The notes under the pieces are model-generated. The model saw only the letters and a program-made list of their open reading frames with translations, had not been told where the DNA came from and did not search any database. Source: Kocuria marina (GTDB taxonomy: Bacteria; Actinomycetota; Actinomycetes; Actinomycetales; Micrococcaceae). Taken from it: DNA of 64,000 bases. Where the stretch lies: positions 1 through 64,000 of the forward strand of contig BMZV01000004.1 of the NCBI GenBank assembly GCA_014652975.1, read 5' to 3'. Shown one piece after another: positions 17,275 to 26,094 of the stretch (positions are counted from its first letter, which is position 1; every line of letters starts with the position of its first letter). The translations under genes were made by a program, and so were the position numbers.

Positions 17275-17523
17275 TCAGCGACGCCGGTCGGTGTCGACCA
17301 CGTCCACGCGAACGTTCTCGCCGGAAGCCAGTGCCGAGACCACGGTGCGCAGGGCCTTGGCCGTGCGTCCCGATCGCCCGATCACGCGACCCAGATCGTC
17401 CGGGTGCACTCGCACCTCGAGCGTCTGACCGCGCCGGCCGTCGCGGGAGCGCACCGACACGTCGCCGGGGCTGTCCACGATGCCACGGACCAGGTGCTCG
17501 AGCGCTTCGGCGAGCATGCTCAC
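17275..17523 (-). CDS. khpA: KH-domain RNA-binding protein KhpA
   Basis: An 82-residue protein consisting of one KH domain with the GxxG loop in [16 protein letters not shown]. In other bacteria KhpA partners with KhpB in RNA binding and cell-division control; the partner is not in this window. The GTG at 17523 overlaps the rpsP stop (GTGA); an ATG two codons later is an alternative start. It lies between rpsP and rimM as in most Actinobacteria. Confidence 0.92.
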   Translation of the reverse strand: MSMLAEALEHLVRGIVDSPGDVSVRSRDGRRGQTLEVRVHPDDLGRVIGRSGRTAKALRTVVSALASGENVRVDVVDTDRRR

Positions 17524-17948
17524 TCTGCCTTCTCGGCGTCGTCCTCCGTGGCCGCGGTCTCCTCGGCGGGAGCTTCCTCGGCCTTGTCGGCCTTGGCGGT
17601 GATGGCCTCGGGGATGATCACGGAACCGTTGTCCGGGGCCACGAACTCGGCCTTGGCCTCGGGCTGCTTGAGGGTGCCCTCGGCGCCCGGCTCACCCTTG
17701 AACTTCTGCCAGTCACCGGTGATCTTCATGAGGGACAGCACGGCCTCGGAGGGCTGCGCACCCACACCGAGCCAGTACTGCACGCGATCCGACACCAGGT
17801 TGATGTACGAGGGGTGCTCGGTGGGCTGGTACACACCGACCTCTTCGATCACGCGACCGTCGCGCTTCTTGCGGGAATCCACGACGACCACGCGGTAACG
17901 AGGGTCACGCATCTTACCCATACGCTTGAGACGAATCTTGACTGCCAC
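17520..17948 (-). CDS. rpsP: 30S ribosomal protein S16
   Basis: Opens [20 protein letters not shown] and contains [13 protein letters not shown], both diagnostic for S16. The core of about 85 residues is followed by a long acidic, Ala/Glu-rich C-terminal tail, common in actinobacterial S16, for 142 residues in all. The GTG start at 17948 has CAGGAG about 11 bases upstream. First gene of the rpsP-khpA pair. Confidence 0.97.
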   Translation of the reverse strand: MAVKIRLKRMGKMRDPRYRVVVVDSRKKRDGRVIEEVGVYQPTEHPSYINLVSDRVQYWLGVGAQPSEAVLSLMKITGDWQKFKGEPGAEGTLKQPEAKAEFVAPDNGSVIIPEAITAKADKAEEAPAEETAATEDDAEKAE

Positions 17949-18125
17949 TTGTGTGGTTACTCCTGTTTCGAATGGAATCGGACATCGCACACACCTGCCC
18001 GTGGGGCGGGCCGTGAGTGGATTTCCTGTGGACGCGACAGCACGCGCGGTGAGAGGGTCCGCACGGGTCGAGTACCCGACCATTGTGCCATACGTGTCAA
18101 ACCGAGGGCGGTCGGGGCGAACGCG

Positions 18126-19112
18126 TCAGCGGTTCTTGCGTGCGCGCACCGAGGCCCACAGGGCGGCTTGGAGGGCGGCGTCCGTGAACAGCGCCGCCGA
18201 CGCCGAACCGAGCACGGCGGCACGGGGTCCCCCGCGGGCTGCGAGACCCGCGAGCCCTGCGCCGAGGGCGATCTCCGCTCCCCCGATCGCGAGCAGCAGT
18301 CCCGGCCTGCGCACGTAGGCCCGCTGGATCCGGGACAGCACGTCCCCGCCGCTGGGCTCCACGCTCGCGGCGGCCAGCATGGACAGACCCAGGGGCCGGG
18401 GCTCGAAGTCCGAGACACCGTCGACCTCGTGCAGCTCGCGCTGGGACTCCACGAGCTTCGCGGCCACGGTGGGTAGGCCGAGCAGCTGCAGGACGGATTC
18501 CAGTAGCAGCCCCGAGCTGGGCGTGCGCGCGTAGTTCTCGAGCCGGGCCGTGGCGGCGGCGTCCAGCTCGGTCAGGGACGCGATGAACTCCACCGTGGTC
18601 AGCATGCGGGCCTCGGCGGTGCCCGCGGCGGGCGACGACGCGGCGTCGTCCGCGCCCGCGGCGCTGGCGGTATCGGGGGCGCCGCTGAAATCCAAAGCGC
18701 CGTTCGTGTCCTGCGCGTCACGCGCGGGCTGGGCCGTGGGCACCGGGCTCGCCTGCCCCCGGAGCGCTTCGAGGGCGAGGTCGGTCGCGGACTCCGCGGG
18801 TTCCCAGCGCAGCGTGGAATCGTCCGCGATCCGCGCGAACTGGGCACTCCACGACTCACGAGCGTTCAACGAGTTCACGGGTGGGTAGATCCGCAAGCTG
18901 CGGCTCTCCCCGTCCGAGGAGATCAGGACGGCTACCGCGTCAGGGTCCGCGGCCGCAGCGAGGGCCCCGGGGTCCAACTCGTCCGGGACCAGCACGACTG
19001 ACCAGCCGTTGCGCGCGAGCGCCGTGAACCTGGTCCCCAGAGCGGTGGCGATGAACGGCAACTGCGGGGCGTCCGCGTGCACGATCAGCGCGGTGCGCGG
19101 CGCGGCACTCAT
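18126..19112 (-). CDS. Hypothetical protein with C-terminal hydrophobic segments
   Basis: I do not recognise a family. The 328-residue product has an alpha/beta-looking N-terminal 100 residues (TALIVHADAPQLPFIATALG), an Ala/Asp-rich linker around 120-165, a helical middle and one or two hydrophobic stretches near the end (LLLAIGGAEIALGAGLAGLAA and a further Ala-rich helix), then a basic tail. Its ATG overlaps the Nudix gene stop (ATGA), so the two are translated together. The place between ffh and rpsP suggests a Micrococcaceae-specific gene in a core operon. Confidence 0.7.
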   Translation of the reverse strand: MSAAPRTALIVHADAPQLPFIATALGTRFTALARNGWSVVLVPDELDPGALAAAADPDAVAVLISSDGESRSLRIYPPVNSLNARESWSAQFARIADDSTLRWEPAESATDLALEALRGQASPVPTAQPARDAQDTNGALDFSGAPDTASAAGADDAASSPAAGTAEARMLTTVEFIASLTELDAAATARLENYARTPSSGLLLESVLQLLGLPTVAAKLVESQRELHEVDGVSDFEPRPLGLSMLAAASVEPSGGDVLSRIQRAYVRRPGLLLAIGGAEIALGAGLAGLAARGGPRAAVLGSASAALFTDAALQAALWASVRARKNR

Positions 19113-19603
19113 GCGCGCCGGCCGCCGTCCATGACGCGTTCGACCACGGTCCCGGAGCGCAAGGCCTCCAGAGCCGCGCGGATGTGCTGCGCCAGGCCGG
19201 AGCTCAGCACGGTCTCAAGCTCCTCGGGGGCCACCCACCGGTACGAGAGCAGTTCCTCCTCCTGCACCGTGATGGGGGTGTCGGAGGGGATTTGCCCGCC
19301 GTCGTAGAGGAAGGACACGGAGTCCCCCCACATGCCCATGCCCACGCCGTGGCTCACCGCGAGCAGCCGCCCGCCCTCGAGGTGCAGGCCGACCTCCTCC
19401 ACCACTTCGCGGAAGCACCCGGTGCGGGGATCCTCCCCCGCCTCCACGGTCCCGCCGGGCAGGGTCCAGTCGTCCTTGTAATTGGGTTCGACCGTGAGCA
19501 CGCGACCGCTCTCGTCCCGGATGATCGCGGCGGACGCGAGCCGCCGGGTGGGCAGCGACGCGATGAAGCTGCGCAGTTCGTCGTCGGGGAGGTATGAACC
19601 CAT
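19109..19603 (-). CDS. Nudix hydrolase
   Basis: A complete Nudix box runs GGTVEAGEDPRTGCFREVVEEVGL, with the three metal-binding glutamates in REVVEEVG. Nudix enzymes hydrolyse nucleoside diphosphates linked to another group; the substrate cannot be read from the sequence. The 164-residue protein starts six bases after the ffh stop and its own stop overlaps the next gene, so it belongs to the ffh transcript. Confidence 0.88.
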   Translation of the reverse strand: MGSYLPDDELRSFIASLPTRRLASAAIIRDESGRVLTVEPNYKDDWTLPGGTVEAGEDPRTGCFREVVEEVGLHLEGGRLLAVSHGVGMGMWGDSVSFLYDGGQIPSDTPITVQEEELLSYRWVAPEELETVLSSGLAQHIRAALEALRSGTVVERVMDGGRRA

Positions 19604-19609
19604 GTCCGC

Positions 19610-21181
19610 CTACTTTCCGAGGAATTTCTCGAAGCCCTTGGGCAGGTTCAGCGACTCGGCGTCCAGGTCCTTGCCCTGGGCACCGAACGCGCTGCCCGGC
19701 GCCGCCGGCTTCTGACCGGAGGCGAGTGCCGCGTTCTCCTGCGCGCGCTTGGCGGGGTTGCCGGAGCGCGAGCTCTTCTTCTTGGACTTGCCCTTCTTGG
19801 CAGCACCCCCGCCGGCGCCGCCCATCCCGGGGATGCCGCCGGGCATCCCGGGAACGCCCTTGCCTTGGGCCAGGCGCTTCATCATCTTCTGCGCCTGGGC
19901 GAAGCGCTCCATCAGCTGGTTGACCTCGGAGACCGAGACGCCGGACCCCTTCGCGATGCGCGCGCGGCGCGAGCCGTTGATGATCTTGGGGGCCACGCGC
20001 TCGTGCGGGGTCATGGAGCGCACGATGGCCTCCACGCGGTCGATCTCCCGCTCGTCGAAGTTCTCGAGCTGCTCGCGCATCCCGGCGGCGCCGGGCATCA
20101 TGGCGAGCATCTTCTTCATGGACCCCATCTTGCGCAGCTGCTGCATCTGCGCGAGGAAGTCCTCGAAGGTGAAGTCCTCCTGATCGGTGAACTTCTTGGC
20201 CATCCGCTCGGCCTCGGTCTTGTCCCACTGTCGCTCGGCCTGCTCGATGAGCGTGAGGACGTCACCCATGTCCAGGATGCGCGAGGCCATCCGGTCCGGG
20301 TGGAACTGCTCGAAGTCCCGCACGCCCTCGCCCGTGGACGCGAACATGATGGGCTTGCCGGTCACCGCGCGGACGGACAGGGCCGCGCCGCCGCGGGCGT
20401 CGCCGTCAAGCTTGGAGAGCACCACGCCGGTGAAATCCACGCCCTCATCGAACGCCTTGGCGGTGTTCACGGCGTCCTGACCGATCATTGCGTCGATGAC
20501 GAACAGGACCTCGTCCGGGTCCACGGCGTCGCGGATGTCGCGCGCCTGGTTCATCAGCGCCTGGTCGATGCCCAGGCGTCCGGCGGTGTCGACGATCACG
20601 ACGTCGTAGAGCTTGGAGCGGGCGAAGTCGACGCCGTCGCGGGCCACCTTCACGGGATCCCCCGTGGGGTCGTCGAACTCCGAGGTGGCGCCGGGCTCCG
20701 GGGCGAAGACCGGTACCCCGGCGCGCTGACCCACGACCTGCAGCTGGGTGACGGCATTGGGGCGCTGGAGGTCGGAGGCCACGAGCACGGGCTTGTGGCC
20801 CTGGTCCGTGAGCCACTTGCCAAGCTTGCCGGCCAGGGTGGTTTTGCCCGCACCCTGCAGGCCCGCGAGCATGATCACCGTGGGCCCGGTCTTGGCGAGG
20901 TTGATCCGCCGGGTCTCGCCGCCGAGGACGTTCTGCAGCTCCTCGTTGACGATCTTCACGACCTGCTGGCCGGGGTTCAGCGCCTCGGAGACCTCCGCGC
21001 CGAGCGCGCGCTCCTTCACGATCGCCGTGAACTCCCGGACCACGGGCACGGCCACGTCCGCCTCCAGCAGGGCCCGGCGGATCTCCCGGACGGTGGCATC
21101 GACATCGGCCTCCGAGAGCCGGCCCTTGCCGCGCAGGTTCTTGAAGGTCGCTGTGAGCCGGTCGGACAGTGAATTGAACAC
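19610..21181 (-). CDS. ffh: Signal recognition particle protein Ffh
   Basis: GTPase that binds signal sequences on ribosomes and hands them to FtsY. Motifs in order: N domain FNSLSDRLTATFKNLRGKG, G1 GLQGAGKTT, DTAGRL, TKLDGDARGGAA, then a Met-rich M domain with SGVSVSEVNQLMERFAQAQKMMK. A Gly/Met/Pro-rich stretch and basic tail close the 523-residue protein. The GTG at 21181 is chosen because Ffh proteins begin at this FNSLSDRL segment; a TTG nine codons earlier is the alternative. FtsY lies 2 kb away on the same strand. Confidence 0.96.
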   Translation of the reverse strand: MFNSLSDRLTATFKNLRGKGRLSEADVDATVREIRRALLEADVAVPVVREFTAIVKERALGAEVSEALNPGQQVVKIVNEELQNVLGGETRRINLAKTGPTVIMLAGLQGAGKTTLAGKLGKWLTDQGHKPVLVASDLQRPNAVTQLQVVGQRAGVPVFAPEPGATSEFDDPTGDPVKVARDGVDFARSKLYDVVIVDTAGRLGIDQALMNQARDIRDAVDPDEVLFVIDAMIGQDAVNTAKAFDEGVDFTGVVLSKLDGDARGGAALSVRAVTGKPIMFASTGEGVRDFEQFHPDRMASRILDMGDVLTLIEQAERQWDKTEAERMAKKFTDQEDFTFEDFLAQMQQLRKMGSMKKMLAMMPGAAGMREQLENFDEREIDRVEAIVRSMTPHERVAPKIINGSRRARIAKGSGVSVSEVNQLMERFAQAQKMMKRLAQGKGVPGMPGGIPGMGGAGGGAAKKGKSKKKSSRSGNPAKRAQENAALASGQKPAAPGSAFGAQGKDLDAESLNLPKGFEKFLGK

Positions 21182-21242
21182 GGGGTGGTCGCTGCTTTCG
21201 TCTGACAACGGATGAATTCAGTGTCCCAGGTTAGCAAGCGAA

Positions 21243-21268
21243 GCCCCGCCCGGTCGCCCGGACGGGGC
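21243..21268 (-). terminator. Hairpin after glnB
   Basis: GCCCCG pairs with CGGGGC and CCGG with CCGG across one mismatch, with a 4-base loop. It lies 27 bases beyond the glnB stop on the minus strand and is followed by TTCGCTT, consistent with a terminator between glnB and ffh. Confidence 0.65.
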
Positions 21269-21294
21269 CTGTGCCGACGACGTCGCGCGCGACC

Positions 21295-22949
<1,655 letters not shown>

Positions 22950-23040
22950 CCGGATCACCTCGTCCCTGTCTCGTGTCGGCACAGCCTTTGCGCCTCTTGC
23001 ACACAGTCAACGGGGCGGGTGTTACCGCGACAGCGCGGGT

Positions 23041-23090
23041 TCGTGACGCCGGTGTTTCACGTCACGTCCGCGTGTGACGATCGTGTTAAC
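23041..23090 (-). promoter_or_regulatory. Cluster of GTGAC/GTCAC and GAAAC words upstream of amtB
   Basis: On the minus strand GAAAC (23058-23054) and GTCAC (23047-23043) are six bases apart, as between the inner sites of a GlnR box, and two more GTCAC/GTGAC words lie further upstream. The outer GlnR sites are missing. A nitrogen regulator is expected for amtB-glnB, but this match is partial. Confidence 0.25.
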
Positions 23091-23157
23091 TCCTCAGGTA
23101 CCGGTGTCGATGCCGGTTCCAGTGCAGTGCCAGGGGCCAGTGCACGTGCCGGTGCCC

Positions 23158-23208
23158 CGACGACGACGGCGCCCACTCCCACGAAGGGGGCGGGCGCCGT
23201 CGTCGTCG
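23158..23208 (-). terminator. Perfect 17-base-pair inverted repeat after ftsY
   Basis: CGACGACGACGGCGCCC at 23158-23174 and its exact complement at 23192-23208 flank a 17-base loop. It begins 16 bases after the ftsY stop on the minus strand and precedes the amtB upstream region. No T-tract follows, but the stem is very stable. Confidence 0.7.
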
Positions 23209-23223
23209 CGAGAGGGAGCTGGC

Positions 23224-24330
23224 TCAGTCGATGATCGCGTCCACGAACTGCTCGGCGTTGAAGGGTGCGAGGTCGTCCGGGCCCTCGCCGAGACCGATCA
23301 GCTTGACGGGCACGCCCAGGCCGCGCTGGATGGCGACCACGATCCCTCCCTTGGCGGTGCCGTCAAGCTTGGTGAGCACGATGCCCGTGATGTCCACGGC
23401 CTGCGCGAAGACCTTTGCCTGGGTCATGCCGTTCTGCCCGGTGGTCGCGTCGATCACGAGCAGCACCTCGTCCACCTCGGCGGCCTTCTCGATCACGCGC
23501 TTGACCTTGCCGAGCTGGTCCATCAGACCGGCCTTGTTCTGCAGCCGGCCAGCGGTGTCCACGAGGACCACATCCGCCTCTTGGTCGATGCCGGCCTTGA
23601 CGGCATCGAACGCGACCGAGGCGGGGTCCGCGCCCTCCTGCTCGGAGCGCACCGTGGGCACGCCCACGCGGGCTCCCCAGGTCTCGAGCTGGTCAGCGGC
23701 GGCCGCGCGGAACGTGTCCGCCGCGCCGAGCAGGACGTCCTTGTCCTCGGCCACGAGCACGCGCGCGAGCTTGCCGACCGTGGTGGTCTTGCCCACGCCG
23801 TTGACACCCACCACCAGGACCACCGCGGGCTTGCCCGGGGCGGACTCGGTGCGCAGGGAACGGTCCAGGGTGGGGTCCACGAGCGCGAGCATTTCTTCAC
23901 GCAACAGGGACTTCAACTGCGCGGGGTCCTTGGTGCCCTCGACCCGCACGCGCTTCTTGAGGTTCTCCACGAGCTCGAGGGACGCGTCCGTGCCGAGGTC
24001 CGCCATGAGCAGCGTGTCCTCGATCTCGTCCCACGTGTCCTGATCGATGCGTTCGCGGGACAGCAAGACCAGCAGACCCTTGCCGAGCATGGTGTTGGAC
24101 TTGGCCAGCCGTCCGCGCAACCGGGCCAGGCGCCCGCGGGCGGACTCCGGGCGTTCGAGGGTGCTGACCGGTCTGTCCTCGACGAGGGTGTCGCCCTCGG
24201 TCTCCGGGACGTCGTCCAGGTCCCGGGTGTCCGTGTAACCTCCCCGCGGTGCCTTGGGTCGGCGCAGCAGCAGGATGCCGAACACCACGAGCAGCACCAC
24301 CACCACCGCGGCGACAATGAGTATCCACAT
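23224..24330 (-). CDS. ftsY: Signal recognition particle receptor FtsY
   Basis: Membrane-associated GTPase that receives ribosome-SRP complexes. An N-terminal membrane anchor (WILIVAAVVVVLLVVFGILLL) is unusual for E. coli FtsY but common in Actinobacteria. An acidic linker, the N domain and the G domain follow: GVNGVGKTTTVGKLA, DTFRAAAADQLE, DTAGRLQNK, TKLDGTAKGG. The ATG at 24330 gives 368 residues. A GTG at 24348 is in frame, but the strong site TTAGGAGG abuts it directly and lies 18 bases from the ATG, so the true start is uncertain. Confidence 0.94.
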   Translation of the reverse strand: MWILIVAAVVVVLLVVFGILLLRRPKAPRGGYTDTRDLDDVPETEGDTLVEDRPVSTLERPESARGRLARLRGRLAKSNTMLGKGLLVLLSRERIDQDTWDEIEDTLLMADLGTDASLELVENLKKRVRVEGTKDPAQLKSLLREEMLALVDPTLDRSLRTESAPGKPAVVLVVGVNGVGKTTTVGKLARVLVAEDKDVLLGAADTFRAAAADQLETWGARVGVPTVRSEQEGADPASVAFDAVKAGIDQEADVVLVDTAGRLQNKAGLMDQLGKVKRVIEKAAEVDEVLLVIDATTGQNGMTQAKVFAQAVDITGIVLTKLDGTAKGGIVVAIQRGLGVPVKLIGLGEGPDDLAPFNAEQFVDAIID

Positions 24331-24355
24331 CAGGTCAGTCGTGATCACCCTCCTA

Positions 24356-25723
24356 ATGTCCCATAAACTGCAGGGCGTGTCCCGCCCCGATCCCCGCGAC
24401 CCCGCCGAGCATCCCGTCCCCGCCTCCCCCGACGACGCGCGCGCTGCTGCGACCGCGTCGGACGCCGCCGCCGCAGCGTCCACTGCATCGGACGACGCCG
24501 CCGGAAAACCCGCGCCGCGCGGCAGGGTCCCCGAGCCCATCAAGGTCCTGATCGCTGCGGCCTTCGTGATCGCCCTGGGCTACGGGATCGTGGCGCCCGT
24601 GCTGCCGCAGTTCGCGGCCAGTTTCGGCGTGGGCGTGGCCGCGGCCTCCGCCGTGATCAGCGCGTTCGCCCTGTGCCGGCTCGTCTTCGCCCCCGCGAGC
24701 GGTGCGGTGGTCAACACGTTGGGTGAGCGGCCCACGTATCTGATCGGGTTGATCGTGGTGGCACTGTCCTCGGCCGCGACCGCGTTCGCGCAGACCTATG
24801 GGCAATTGCTGATCTTCCGCGGTCTCGGGGGCATCGGGTCCACGATGTTCACGGTGTCCGCGATGGGCCTGATCGTGAGGTTGGCCCCGCCCACCATGCG
24901 CGGGCGGGTCTCCGGGTACTACGCGACCGCGTTCCTGCTGGGCGGCATCCTGGGGCCCGTGCTCGGCGGACTGCTCGCGGGTCTTGGGATGCACGCCCCG
25001 TTCCTGATCTACGCCGGCGCTCTGCTGGTCGCCGTCCTTGTGGTGTACCTGCGGCTGAAGGACGAGACGATCGGCGCCAGACGCACCGGCCGGGCCCAGC
25101 CGCCCATGCGCGTCCGCGAAGCGCTCGACGCCGGAGCGTACCGTGCCGCGCTCGTGTCCAGCTTCTCCACGGGCTGGACGGCCATGGGCGTACGCGTGGC
25201 CCTGGTCCCTCTCCTGGCCGTCCAGGTGGTCGGTGAGGGTCCGGCCGTCGCCGGGCTCGCGCTGGCACTGTTCGCCGTGGGCAACGCTGCAGCCTTGACC
25301 GTCACGGGGCGGCTCACCGACCGCGTGGGGCGCAAACCGCTCGTGCTCACGGGCCTGCTCGTGTGCGGCCTCGCGACCATTGGGGTGGGGCTGAGCACGT
25401 CCGTGGTGGCGTTCGCCGTACTGTCCCTGCTCTCCGGGGTGGGCTCCGGAACCCTCAACCCGGGGCAGCAAGCCGCCGTGGCGGATGTCATCGGCCCGGA
25501 TCGAGCGGGCGGCAGAGTACTGTCCCGGTACCAGATGTGCGCGGACGCGGGCCAGATCGCCGGCCCCGTGCTCGCGGGCGCGCTCGCGGACGCCGCCGGT
25601 TTCGGCTGGGCCTTTGGGATCTCGGGAGCGCTCATGCTCCTCGCCGCCGTCGCGTGGCTTCCGGTCAGGGACACCCTGCCCCCGGAGTCACGCACCCAGG
25701 GCCCCGCCCCCCGACGGAAGTGA
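24356..25723 (+). CDS. Major facilitator superfamily transporter
   Basis: Twelve hydrophobic segments, with the MFS motif A GRLTDRVGRKPLV between helices 8 and 9 and a related, degenerate loop (NTLGERPTYL) between helices 2 and 3. A 70-residue Ala/Asp-rich cytoplasmic tail comes first. The DHA1-like form suggests drug or metabolite efflux; no substrate can be assigned. The ATG at 24356 lies only 25 bases from the divergent ftsY start. A GTG at 24377 is a possible alternative start, seven bases after a TAAACT that could be a -10 of a leaderless message. Confidence 0.85.
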   Translation: MSHKLQGVSRPDPRDPAEHPVPASPDDARAAATASDAAAAASTASDDAAGKPAPRGRVPEPIKVLIAAAFVIALGYGIVAPVLPQFAASFGVGVAAASAVISAFALCRLVFAPASGAVVNTLGERPTYLIGLIVVALSSAATAFAQTYGQLLIFRGLGGIGSTMFTVSAMGLIVRLAPPTMRGRVSGYYATAFLLGGILGPVLGGLLAGLGMHAPFLIYAGALLVAVLVVYLRLKDETIGARRTGRAQPPMRVREALDAGAYRAALVSSFSTGWTAMGVRVALVPLLAVQVVGEGPAVAGLALALFAVGNAAALTVTGRLTDRVGRKPLVLTGLLVCGLATIGVGLSTSVVAFAVLSLLSGVGSGTLNPGQQAAVADVIGPDRAGGRVLSRYQMCADAGQIAGPVLAGALADAAGFGWAFGISGALMLLAAVAWLPVRDTLPPESRTQGPAPRRK

Positions 25724-25729
25724 GCTCCC

Positions 25730-26049
25730 GTGGCCGCAACCGAGCGACGTCGTCCCCGTTCCACGGCGGTACTCTTCATGGTCGTTTTCGTGTCGATGTT
25801 CGTCGCGAACGCGATCCTCACGGAGCTACGGGACCGCGGGATCATCACCACGCCGGTGCTCGTGCTCGCCATGGTGTTCCGTCCCTGACACCGGAAGTGG
25901 CCCCGGAGCGGATCCGGGAAACCCTCTCCCATCCCGATACCGAGTTGACTTCTGACGGCACCACGCTGACCGCGAGGATCGGGAGTGACCTGACCTTCCG
26001 CCGCCGCGGGGCCGCGCTGTTGCGCCGCGCCCGCGCGGCGACAAGCTGA
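25730..26049 (+). pseudogene. Small membrane-protein gene, probably frameshifted
   Basis: Starting at the GTG at 25730, six bases after the MFS stop, frame 2 encodes a basic N-terminus and one hydrophobic helix (TAVLFMVVFVSMFVANAIL), an amphipathic loop and a second hydrophobic stretch before TGA at 25886-25888. Without a gap frame 1 goes on as SLTPEVAPERIRETLSHPDTELT and ends RRARAATS at 26047-26049, with strong GC preference in third positions. Joined by a one-base change near 25880 they make a protein of about 106 residues. Family unknown. A sequencing error or a true mutation would look the same. Confidence 0.5.
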
Positions 26050-26094
26050 GCCGCCCCACCCTCGGCGGGCGAGCGGCGTCGTCGGCGGAAGAGC

